Below, piece by piece: positions 37,075 through 44,420 of a DNA stretch of 64,000 bases (positions are counted from its first letter, which is position 1; each line of letters starts with the position of its first letter). The notes under the pieces are model-generated. The model had not been told where the DNA came from. It saw only the letters and a list, made by a program, of their open reading frames with translations, and did not search any database. The translations under genes and the position numbers were made by a program. Source of the DNA: Streptosporangium lutulentum (GTDB lineage Bacteria; Actinomycetota; Actinomycetes; Streptosporangiales; Streptosporangiaceae); assembly GCF_030811455.1 (NCBI RefSeq), contig NZ_JAUSQU010000001.1, positions 3,782,001-3,846,000 on the forward strand, in the 5' to 3' direction.

Positions 37075-37304
37075 CCTTGGCAGAGCTGAAGGCCCACTAC
37101 GGGCGCACCTGGACGATCTCCGAGGGGATCGGGGACGGCTGGTATGCCGTGCGGCGCGCTGCCATGTCGGCATACGGACGTGAGCATGGCCTGTCCGATG
37201 TGCGGTGCGGGCCGACCTTGATGGAGCTGGCCCGCAACCTGGAAGCCGAGACCCGGCTTGAAAACCGGTCCTGGCTGCGAGTGTCGTTGCGGCAGGTGTC
37301 CTGA
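37071..37304 (+). CDS. Small hypothetical protein, coupled to the preceding gene
   Basis: 77 aa (VTLAELKAHYGRTWTISEGIGDG...). Compact, with the segment WYAVRRAAMSAYGREHGLSDV and a charged C terminus. I do not recognise the family; short proteins with a similar LAELKAxYG start and central W are widespread near actinomycete regulators. It could be a peptide-binding (RRE-like) or regulatory protein of the cluster, a guess from context only. Confidence 0.6.
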   Translation: MTLAELKAHYGRTWTISEGIGDGWYAVRRAAMSAYGREHGLSDVRCGPTLMELARNLEAETRLENRSWLRVSLRQVS

Positions 37305-37456
37305 CCCATAGACGGGCGTGGCGGCGGCTCTGGGAGGGGTGGCGCCGTCACGCCTGGCCAGGAGTCGGCTGGACAGCTCCTGGCTCATTTTCTCGCCGGA
37401 TGCCGTCGTTCGGCGGGAGCTGTTGACCGTAACAAGCGAACAGCCTGGAGGACGAG

Positions 37457-38581
37457 ATGCCCACCATGCACACATTCATCGTGAGTCCGTTTCTCGGCGA
37501 GTACCTGGTGCTTCGCCCTGGCAGTCCGGGAGGCCTGAAGATCTCCGAGGGTAAGTACCGAGAACTCACCAAAGCCATGTCGTCGCCGGCGTGGTTCACC
37601 GACGCCGTCTTCACGTCCTGGGCCTACGACATCTCCGGGAGCCCGCTCACCGAAACGGTCCTCATCAGGCCCGAGTCTCCTTACGGATACGTTCGGGCGA
37701 CGTACGAACTCAACCTGGGCTGCAACTACGACTGCGAGCACTGCTACCTCGGGCTGAAAAAGTTCGAGGGGCTGGCGTGGTCCGACCGGGAGAAGCTGCT
37801 CCACATCCTGCGTGACGCCGGGGTGTTGTGGCTCCAGCTCACCGGTGGCGAACCGATGATCGACAAGCTGTTCCCCGAGGTGTACGGCCTGGCCTACAAA
37901 CTCGGCATGATGCTGACCATCCTGTCCAACGGCTCTCGCCTGGCCAGCCCGAAGATCCTGGACCTGCTCACTACTCATCGGCCGCACGACATCACGCTCA
38001 GCATGTACGGCGCGACCGAAGCGAGCTACGACGGGCTGACCCGCCGCCGAGGGGCCTACCGGCTGTTCATCAAGGGGGTGGCAGCGGCGCGTGAGGCCGG
38101 TCTTCCGCTGAAGCTCAGCCTGATCGTGACCAACACGAACAAGGACGAGCTGGAACAGATGCAGGCGATGGCCGAGGGGTGGGGGATTCCGCACGACGCC
38201 TTCATGAACATGTCGCCGACGATCTACGGTGGCCCCGAAACCCTCCCCTCGCAGTCGATCGAGCACCTGCGCAAGCGCAAGCCGTTCACCGGCTGCCACG
38301 CCGGTCACACCTTCTTCCATGTCGATCCGCACGGCATGGCGAGCATTTGCAAGATCGGCCGTGACCCGCAGATCCCGCTGATGGATGAGGGCGTTGAAGG
38401 GCTGACCCGGCTCGGCGCCATCGCTGACTCCCTGATGCTGCGCCAGGGCGGATGCACCGGCTGCACCCTGAGCGGCTCGTGCGGGACCTGCATGCCGCTC
38501 GTCACCCTCTACCGCAAGGCGAAGTCGCCCCTGCGGAACTACTGCCAGCACCAAGAAAGAGAGGAGGTGAAAGCCGAGTGA
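37457..38581 (+). CDS. Radical SAM/SPASM peptide maturase
   Basis: 374 aa, GGAGG before ATG. The radical SAM cluster motif is CNYDCEHC (Cys 89, 93 and 96), followed by LTGGEP and ILSNGSRL of the SAM-binding barrel. The C-terminal SPASM-like region has Cys 333, 336, 342, 345 and 363 (GGCTGCTLSGSCGTC and NYC), which would bind auxiliary iron-sulfur clusters. An N-terminal ~80-residue domain precedes the barrel. Such enzymes crosslink or epimerise residues of ribosomal peptides. The adjacent 43-aa peptide gene overlaps its stop by 4 bp (GTGA), pointing to it as the substrate. Confidence 0.93.
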   Translation: MPTMHTFIVSPFLGEYLVLRPGSPGGLKISEGKYRELTKAMSSPAWFTDAVFTSWAYDISGSPLTETVLIRPESPYGYVRATYELNLGCNYDCEHCYLGLKKFEGLAWSDREKLLHILRDAGVLWLQLTGGEPMIDKLFPEVYGLAYKLGMMLTILSNGSRLASPKILDLLTTHRPHDITLSMYGATEASYDGLTRRRGAYRLFIKGVAAAREAGLPLKLSLIVTNTNKDELEQMQAMAEGWGIPHDAFMNMSPTIYGGPETLPSQSIEHLRKRKPFTGCHAGHTFFHVDPHGMASICKIGRDPQIPLMDEGVEGLTRLGAIADSLMLRQGGCTGCTLSGSCGTCMPLVTLYRKAKSPLRNYCQHQEREEVKAE

Positions 38582-38709
38582 CCGCCATTTTCGTAGAGGT
38601 CGGAACAAGACCCGCCGACAGACCGGAGATCGAGTTCATCGCGGACCTGAACACGCTCGTTGACTCCAACAAGTGTTCCTGCTCTGCCGGTGACGATCAG
38701 CCCTACTAG
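38578..38709 (+). CDS. Candidate RiPP precursor peptide
   Basis: 43 aa from GTG overlapping the maturase stop: an acidic leader-like first part (MTAIFVEVGTRPADRPEIEF), a short middle IADLNTLVDS, then the C-terminal NKCSCSAGDDQPY. The small size, leader/core split, CxC cysteines close to the end and coupling to a radical SAM/SPASM enzyme fit a ribosomally made, post-translationally modified peptide. The C terminus does not match families I know (mycofactocin, SCIFF, FxsA, sactipeptides such as subtilosin). It is too short for most automatic annotation. Confidence 0.75.
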   Translation: MTAIFVEVGTRPADRPEIEFIADLNTLVDSNKCSCSAGDDQPY

Positions 38710-38724
38710 AAAAGTACCGAGGTG

Positions 38725-38757
38725 AGGGCCGCCCTACGATGGCCGTGGGGCGGCCCT
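38725..38757 (+). terminator. Hairpin between the precursor and kinase-like genes
   Basis: A perfect 9-bp stem (AGGGCCGCC / GGCGGCCCT) with a 15-nt loop, followed by TTTC, 15 bp after the precursor stop. It may be a partial terminator that keeps peptide mRNA in excess over the downstream kinase-like gene, or a stabilising structure. Confidence 0.6.
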
Positions 38758-38780
38758 TTCGACGTGAGGAACGGAGAGTT

Positions 38781-39578
38781 ATGGCGGTTGCGCGCATCCA
38801 CTGGGACGACCTTCCGAACGAGACCAGGGCTGCCATCGAGAAGCACACCGGTTCAGTGTGGTCATCACAAACGGTCTCGGAAGGGCTCAACTCCGCGATC
38901 GCGGCGCTGCTGGACACCTCATCGGGAAAGGTGTTCGTCAAAGGGCTGCACCGGGACTATCCCCGCAGGTGGACCCAGGACATGGAAGCGATGATCAACC
39001 CGCACGTCCACGGCCTGTCCCCTCGCCTGCTGTGGCGCATAGACGGCGAGTGGGATGTCCTGGGGTTCGAGGCCGTTGACGGCTGCCACGCTGACTTCCA
39101 GTCTGGATCGCCGGATCTTGCCCCGCTTGTCGACACCGTGATGACCCTGGGAAACCTCCCCTGCCCGGATCTGCCGGTGACGGTTGCCGAGCATCGCTGG
39201 CGAACATACGTGGCCGCCCCGGAGGAGTTGGAGTGGCTCAGGGGCGATCGGCTCCTACACACCGACTACAACCCGCTCAACGTCCTGATCACGGATGGCA
39301 GAGCCCTGCTCATCGACTGGGCATGGCCTACCCGAGGAGCCGGATGGATCGACCCGGCGTGCCTCGTCCTGCGCCTGATAGCGGGGGGTCACACCGCAGA
39401 GGAGGCGGAAAGAGTCGTCGTGCAGACGCCCGCGTGGTCGAGCGCACCCGAGAGGGGCGTCGAGGTCTTCGCCTGGGCGAACGTCCGGCTGTGGGATGAG
39501 ATCGCGGGCAACGATCCGGCTCCATGGGTTGAGCGGATGGCGTGTGCCGCGCATGAGTGGCTGGAGTACCGGGTCTAA
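38781..39578 (+). CDS. APH/choline kinase-like phosphotransferase
   Basis: 265 aa, GGAGAG 4 nt before ATG. Kinase-fold motifs: GKVFVKGLHRDYPRRW (ATP-site Lys, near 54), LLHTDYNPLNVLI (catalytic loop H-x-D-x4-N, near 162) and LLIDWAWPTRG (metal-binding D, near 182). The protein belongs to the aminoglycoside-phosphotransferase-like superfamily, which also phosphorylates antibiotics, sugars and peptides. Its position after a radical SAM maturase and precursor suggests it modifies the peptide or confers self-protection; resistance to aminoglycosides is not implied. Confidence 0.85.
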   Translation: MAVARIHWDDLPNETRAAIEKHTGSVWSSQTVSEGLNSAIAALLDTSSGKVFVKGLHRDYPRRWTQDMEAMINPHVHGLSPRLLWRIDGEWDVLGFEAVDGCHADFQSGSPDLAPLVDTVMTLGNLPCPDLPVTVAEHRWRTYVAAPEELEWLRGDRLLHTDYNPLNVLITDGRALLIDWAWPTRGAGWIDPACLVLRLIAGGHTAEEAERVVVQTPAWSSAPERGVEVFAWANVRLWDEIAGNDPAPWVERMACAAHEWLEYRV

Positions 39579-39665
39579 ACGCCACCTATGGGACCGTACG
39601 GAGGCTGATGGATCGGGCATGTTCCGAGACAAGCAGAAACGTACGGTCGCGGTGTGTTACCAAGG

Positions 39666-39699
39666 GGTGGGTCGGTCTCCTTCTGTAGGCCGACCCACC
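39666..39699 (+). terminator. Terminator of the RiPP-like cluster
   Basis: Perfect 10-bp arms GGTGGGTCGG / CCGACCCACC around a 14-nt loop, 87 bp after the kinase-like stop. It ends the rightward operon. The rest of the 350-bp gap (39579-39928) shows no gene, only a second hairpin near 39856. Confidence 0.75.
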
Positions 39700-39855
39700 T
39701 CATCATGGCTTGTCCGGAAACCATCAAGCCGGCGTGAGCAGGAAGACCGAGACGACGAACACCATCAACGAACAGCAGATGTGACCAGCGATCGGACCAT
39801 GCCATAACGCCCGGAAGGGCTTGATCGGCAACCCTGTCACCTGGACAACAAAAAC

Positions 39856-39891
39856 GGCCCCGAGCCGGTGTTAGAGCACCGACCCAGGGCC
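39856..39891 (+). promoter_or_regulatory. Leader hairpin upstream of the winged-helix gene
   Basis: An interrupted stem with outer GGCCC / GGGCC and inner CGGTG / CACCG around TTAGAG, ending 37 bp before the start codon. It is flanked by similar ccctg(t/a)cacctgg / ccctgacaacacc sequences. It sits in the leader rather than after a gene, so it is more likely a regulatory RNA fold or small RNA than a terminator. Confidence 0.45.
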
Positions 39892-39928
39892 TTGATCAAT
39901 CACCCTGACAACACCAGGAGAAAGATCC

Positions 39929-40969
39929 ATGCTCGACTCTACCGGCGCGCCCGCGCCCGTATCAAACATCTCCTCCGACCAGGCAACCGGCACGCGCCCG
40001 CGGTCCGTTCCCTCGGTTTCGGAGGGTGGACGGAGCATCCGGCGCGCGGAACGCCCCGCCGACCGGTTCACCCAGATCTCGAATCAGTGGGTCCGCGACA
40101 GGCGGCTGTCGTGGAAGGCACGCGGCGTCCTCACCTGGCTGACCTCCCACGCGGCCGGCTTCAGGGTGTCGGAGAAGACCATCATCTGCGCCGCCCCCGA
40201 CGGCCGTGACGCGATCCGGGCCGCCATCAGGGAGCTGGAGGCGTACGGCTACCTCCTGCGCGAGCGCGAGCGTGGCCGCGACGGCACGCTCGGCGGCGTC
40301 GACTACATCCTCTGCGACCCATGGTCACCACAGCTCGAAACCATCGCATCCGCTCCGGGCAAGGGAGTCGTCCCGGCCTCGCCCGCGCCGGAAAATCCGC
40401 CGCTGGCCACGACCAGCGGACACACCGGGAAATCCCAGGTCACCACCTACGACGGAAAAACCAACGGTGGAAAATCCACCCCTATAAGAAGAACAGACAA
40501 GCAAGAAGACCAGCACCCCAAGAAGATCAGAAAAACCCCTCTCCTTCTCGCCGTAGGCGAGCGTGCGGACCGTACCGCGCCCGTTCTCGCCATAGGCAAG
40601 CGTGCGGGCCGCACCGCGCCAGGCGCCGTCACGACGCCTCCGGCGAATCCGCAAGAGCTGACTCGGATGGCCGGCGACATGCTCGCCAGGCTCCCCGAGC
40701 ACTACCGCTCCGCGCCAGCCTGGCTACGCTCCCGGTTGCTGAAGAGAATCTCCGAGGCCCTGGTCCACCACGCTCCCCTGGCCCTCGCCGTCTACTGCGC
40801 CAAGTTCGCCGCCGACCCGGCGTTCGGAGACTACGAACACCTCCGCCGCTTCGACGACATACTCCGAAAACTGACCGCCGACATCACCGACGGCACCGCC
40901 TGCCCCGGCTGCGGACGCGACCCCCGGCATCCGTTCTGCGCCGTCGACGTCGAAGGCGGCTATCGATGA
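39929..40969 (+). CDS. Winged-helix replication-initiator-like protein
   Basis: 346 aa with AGGAGAAAG before ATG. After a disordered start, residues ~45-125 form a winged helix (RFTQISNQWVRDRRLSWKARGVLTWL..., AIRELEAYGYLLRERERG), the type found in plasmid and phage initiator-like proteins. The middle is a long basic, Pro/Lys-rich linker with a perfect-frame tandem repeat. The C-terminal ~100 residues are helical and end in CPGCGRDPRHPFC, a possible zinc site. Proteins of this type occur on actinomycete integrative elements, so it may mark an old integration. Confidence 0.75.
   Translation: MLDSTGAPAPVSNISSDQATGTRPRSVPSVSEGGRSIRRAERPADRFTQISNQWVRDRRLSWKARGVLTWLTSHAAGFRVSEKTIICAAPDGRDAIRAAIRELEAYGYLLRERERGRDGTLGGVDYILCDPWSPQLETIASAPGKGVVPASPAPENPPLATTSGHTGKSQVTTYDGKTNGGKSTPIRRTDKQEDQHPKKIRKTPLLLAVGERADRTAPVLAIGKRAGRTAPGAVTTPPANPQELTRMAGDMLARLPEHYRSAPAWLRSRLLKRISEALVHHAPLALAVYCAKFAADPAFGDYEHLRRFDDILRKLTADITDGTACPGCGRDPRHPFCAVDVEGGYR
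40547..40624 (+). repeat. In-frame tandem repeat, 2 x 39 bp
   Basis: Two adjacent 39-bp units encode LAVGERADRTAPV and LAIGKRAGRTAPG in the basic linker of the winged-helix protein. The unit is a multiple of three, so copy-number change would keep the frame. Confidence 0.8.
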
Positions 40970-41026
40970 AACGGCGGGCATCGCGCTTGGCGAACTCTGG
41001 CCTCCTGATGGCCATGGGTCTCCAGG

Positions 41027-41944
41027 TCAGCTTTGAATCTTCCGCCCTATATACGCGATGACCGCCGTACCGTTTTCGCGACAGAGCCGGAAATGCAGGC
41101 GGCCGACGTTCGGCGTCATTCGGGCATGCAGGTCGAACACCCTGGTGATCCCATCCAGGTCGGTGAACCCGCACAGGCGCCTCCGAGTTTCGGACTCAGG
41201 TGTGACCTTGGTGTGCCAGGCCGGTTCGGGGGATTTCTGGGTGTTCCATGCGTTCAGAGAGGCGTCCAGCCCCAGCAGTAGATCTTTGACCGGGGCCAGC
41301 CAGTAATGATGGAGTGTCCTGAGGTCTTCTTCGACCCGATGGAGAAACCGCAGGTGAGGGAAGAAGTCGGCGCGAGAGTCCCAGAGAGCTTGACCGGTCC
41401 TGACGTCGGCCAGCCCCGTCGCCTTCGCCCACTCCTCGTGAACGGTCAGGTGTTCGAGCGCGGAAGCATGTCTGACCTCCACTTCTTCCTCATGGAGATG
41501 GAGGACCCCGTCGTCGCTCTCCTCCAGGGCGCTCCGCTTCGGGGTAATCCACTCGCGGTTCCAGCGCTCTTCGAGCGGGAGGCTGACGGCGAGGCCGTCG
41601 ATCAGGTGAGCGGTCCCGATCCCGTCAGTACGGCTCTCAGCGAACCGGTATTCGACCTCGCCTTCGATACCGGAATGCACCGAGCTGAATGGGGCTTTGT
41701 TCTGCATGAGACGGAGGAACTGCCATCGGTCTCGATTTCGCGGATTTCCCATCCATTGGGATATCGAATATCCAGCGGCAAGATCCAGCGTGGTGAGCGG
41801 CGACGCAGAGATCAAAGAGACGTCCTGCCGCCAACGTCGGCATTGCCGGAGCAAATCGACGAAAGCACCCATCGCCTCGTCAATTTTACGTTCGTCGGAA
41901 TTCGAGGCACAGGACAGCTCGTTGAGACAGAGGAAAACGGGCAC
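41027..41944 (-). CDS. Hypothetical protein of the DUF262/DUF3696 triad
   Basis: 305 aa from GTG (MPVFLCLNELSCASNSDERK), GAGGAG 11-12 nt upstream. The N-terminal half is alpha/beta (DVSLISASPLTTLDLAAGY, MGNPRNRDRWQFLRLMQNK). The centre is acidic and His-rich (LHLHEEEVEVRHASALEHLTVHEEW). The C terminus ends in a beta-rich segment (RLHFRLCRENGTAVIAYIGRKI). I recognise no family. It follows the ATPase stop by 25 bp and is the third gene of a tight operon, so it is probably an effector or partner of the DUF262/ATPase pair. Confidence 0.75.
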   Translation of the reverse strand: MPVFLCLNELSCASNSDERKIDEAMGAFVDLLRQCRRWRQDVSLISASPLTTLDLAAGYSISQWMGNPRNRDRWQFLRLMQNKAPFSSVHSGIEGEVEYRFAESRTDGIGTAHLIDGLAVSLPLEERWNREWITPKRSALEESDDGVLHLHEEEVEVRHASALEHLTVHEEWAKATGLADVRTGQALWDSRADFFPHLRFLHRVEEDLRTLHHYWLAPVKDLLLGLDASLNAWNTQKSPEPAWHTKVTPESETRRRLCGFTDLDGITRVFDLHARMTPNVGRLHFRLCRENGTAVIAYIGRKIQS

Positions 41945-41969
41945 GGGGGGTCTTTCTCCTCATAAACGG

Positions 41970-43082
41970 TCAACCCAGAAGTTGGTCGAGCGAGTGCTCC
42001 CACTCATCGAAGAACCCGGAAGGCCAGTCTGAGATCATGCCGTCCGGTCCCAGCATCGGATTAAGAACCTCTATCCCGTCGCGCTGACGCTGAAAATAGA
42101 GCAGTTTCACCGCGGAGTCCGCAAGTGTTCCACGCTTCACTGCCAGCCGTAGGCCGTTCAGGACGTGATCACTGTGACTTTCCACGATGAGCTGCGCTCC
42201 GGCGGCCACCGCGGCTGCGGCAAGTGTCGCCATCACCGTCTGCCCTCGGGGGTGCAGATGAGCCTCCGGGTTCTCCAGGAGAATTAAGCTGCCCGGCACA
42301 GCCGACAGACAGGCCAGCACGATGGGCAGAACATAGGAAAGGCCAAAACCGACATTGGTGGGCCGATGAGAGAGTGCCGTGGGCAGGCCGGCGACGCCGA
42401 TGCGATAGCCGAGCCTTACCAGGTCAGTGCCCTCGATGGTGGCGGCCTGCAAGTTCACGCCGGGGCAGATCTCCTGCATCCAAGCGTCTGTCTGATCGAG
42501 CAGCGAAGCGGACCGAGCCTCGGGATGGTGCAGCCGTGGCGAGGCCAGCCGTTCGTCCTGGCGATGCCGGAGGAAGTTGACCGCGTGCTCCCCTCTGCAG
42601 CCGAGGAACCCTCGTCGGACCGCTATCTCATGTGATCGGGGATAGCTGACGGCGGGGGCCAGCCGGTCCGCCTTGAGATACTGGAAATTGGGGCCGAACA
42701 GACCTGCCGGACGGTGAGTGGTGCCCGAATCAAGGTGCAGGAGGTCGTTCTCCTGACCGTAGGCGGCGGTCCACGTCTGGATGACACCGTCCTCGACAAC
42801 CGAAAGGACGATCTGCGGACCTTCCCCGCCGGTGTCGATGTGGTTCTCATGAAGCACGTCGCGGCCCGTGCCGAGCTCCACCAGCTCACCGTTGAGGAGA
42901 AAACCCGAGCCGGCGCTCCCGTCGAGCAACCCGGCCACCTGGGATTGACGGAGCAGCGCGAGAGACTGCAGGACCGTGCTCTTACCCGCCGAGTTCAGTC
43001 CGGAGAGCAGGGTGAACGCGCCCAGGGGAATGGCAGCGCTTGCGAAGGCTTTGAAGTTGACGATGTCAAGCCGGTCGAGCAT
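41970..43082 (-). CDS. DUF3696-domain AAA ATPase (RecF/OLD-like)
   Basis: 370 aa. N-terminal P-loop LLSGLNSAGKSTVLQSLALL near residue 27. ABC-type signature and Walker B region: GFGLSYVLPIVLACLSAVPG and LILLENPEAHLHPRG near 265. The H-loop-like IVESHSDHVLNGLR follows near 305, and the DUF3696 tail is WPSGFFDEWEHSL. No Toprim nuclease domain is present, unlike OLD proteins. ATPases of this class act with partner proteins in DNA sensing. Start overlaps the DUF262 gene by 17 bp. Confidence 0.9.
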   Translation of the reverse strand: MLDRLDIVNFKAFASAAIPLGAFTLLSGLNSAGKSTVLQSLALLRQSQVAGLLDGSAGSGFLLNGELVELGTGRDVLHENHIDTGGEGPQIVLSVVEDGVIQTWTAAYGQENDLLHLDSGTTHRPAGLFGPNFQYLKADRLAPAVSYPRSHEIAVRRGFLGCRGEHAVNFLRHRQDERLASPRLHHPEARSASLLDQTDAWMQEICPGVNLQAATIEGTDLVRLGYRIGVAGLPTALSHRPTNVGFGLSYVLPIVLACLSAVPGSLILLENPEAHLHPRGQTVMATLAAAAVAAGAQLIVESHSDHVLNGLRLAVKRGTLADSAVKLLYFQRQRDGIEVLNPMLGPDGMISDWPSGFFDEWEHSLDQLLG

Positions 43083-44226
43083 TCACCACTCCATCAAAGA
43101 GATCTTTCACCGAACTAAAACGCCGACGCACCTTACTGATGTCTCCAGTCCCTTGGGATATGGACCGTTCAAACTCGGGATCGTCGGTAAGAAGGTTGAC
43201 AAGACCATCCTGAACCATGTCACACCGATCCATCAGCGTACCCAGATCTCTGATGCCCTGCCTGGCGAGATTCACCGCAACAGCTTCGAATAGAGCTTTA
43301 TTGATGGGAAACTTTCGATCATTTCCCCGATAGCGCTTACGGAAGGCATAATGACCAAAAACGGCGTATGCGGCTTTCATTGACCGGGCAAAATGATCAC
43401 GAATATCCTCTATTTCAGCTATTGTCATCTTATTGACGCTTCGCATAGCCTCACGGAGGAAATGATCGAAGTCCGCGTGAGAATAAGTGTCCAGAGACAC
43501 CAGCCAGAACGCGATGAAACGGAGAACCATCTCTCGATCTGCCATCCGTTCCGGATTGACGCTTTCATCTGTCGCCCGGAGGAAGAAGACGGACTCGGCG
43601 AGCTCGCCGAGGATGGATCTGGCAGGTCCCGGAATGAGGGCGTGCCGAAGCTCCTGGCGGGAGAGCGGCAGACCACCTGTGTTGATCCTCGCGAAGATGT
43701 TGAACTTCACGGCCTCCGGGGTGCCCCGACGGATCAGGTGCACCACCAGCTCGGTCTCTCGCAACCGCAGCTGCAGACGTCCTGGGAGATCATCGAAGGT
43801 GCATCCGTTGTAGTCCAGGTATTCCAGCCCTTGGAGGGTCAACCGCTCCCGCCCGATGCTGTTCGGATCCATGAAGCGGCCGATCGTGGTGAGCCGTTGA
43901 ATCCCGTCCACGATGGTCCAGACATCGCCCTCGTCCTCGGACGCATAGAGGGTGGGCAGCGGGATTCTCAGCAGCAGAGACTCGATCAGACGGCTCTGAT
44001 GCTTCTGGTTCCAGATGTCGGCCCGGCGCTGGAAGTCCGGCGCCAGGTCGATCATCTTGGTCCTGATCCGCGACAGCACCAAGTCCACGGTGGGAGTCCT
44101 TGTGACCACATCGATCCGCTCTGGGTCGAAAGGTTCGTCGATCGCCTCGATGATTTCCAGCTCGACGCCTGTGCTCGCGCCGACGGAGTCATACTCGAAC
44201 AGGACGTCGTCAGGTGCGGGACGCAT
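43066..44226 (-). CDS. DUF262 (ParB-like) protein
   Basis: 386 aa, AGGAAG before ATG. The DUF262 core is clear: APDFQRRADIWNQKHQSRLIESLLLRIPLP (near 75-105), VDGIQRLTTIGRF near 122, and FARINTGGLPLSRQELRHAL near 195. DUF262 proteins bind NTP through the DGQR-like motif and often carry a DUF1524 HNH nuclease (GmrSD, SspE). This one has no HNH signature, so cutting, if any, would come from another subunit. First gene of the triad, 194 bp after the helicase stop. Confidence 0.88.
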   Translation of the reverse strand: MRPAPDDVLFEYDSVGASTGVELEIIEAIDEPFDPERIDVVTRTPTVDLVLSRIRTKMIDLAPDFQRRADIWNQKHQSRLIESLLLRIPLPTLYASEDEGDVWTIVDGIQRLTTIGRFMDPNSIGRERLTLQGLEYLDYNGCTFDDLPGRLQLRLRETELVVHLIRRGTPEAVKFNIFARINTGGLPLSRQELRHALIPGPARSILGELAESVFFLRATDESVNPERMADREMVLRFIAFWLVSLDTYSHADFDHFLREAMRSVNKMTIAEIEDIRDHFARSMKAAYAVFGHYAFRKRYRGNDRKFPINKALFEAVAVNLARQGIRDLGTLMDRCDMVQDGLVNLLTDDPEFERSISQGTGDISKVRRRFSSVKDLFDGVVNARPA

Positions 44227-44420
44227 CGTATGGCTTCCTGAGGTTCATGTTCCAATGATCCGGATGATGTGCGGTCCAGCGTATCCATGCCTAGTTCCAC
44301 GAAGTGGATGTCCGTGTCCTCATGGGTCGCCGATCTGTTGCCCATAAGCATGTGAGCCTCGCCACAGAACCGAAGACTACGGCCCATCGAAGACCCCCGC
44401 CCAGCGGGGACAGCCAGGTC

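Noticed and set aside
39841-39900. Possible tRNA in the hairpin region
   Set aside because: No TTCGA-type T-loop, no anticodon arm geometry and no acceptor stem closing a ~75-nt cloverleaf.
44052-44387. 111-aa minus-strand open frame between the helicase and DUF262 genes
   Set aside because: Mostly out-of-frame DUF262 sequence; the first ~50 residues have no SD and no similarity to anything recognised.
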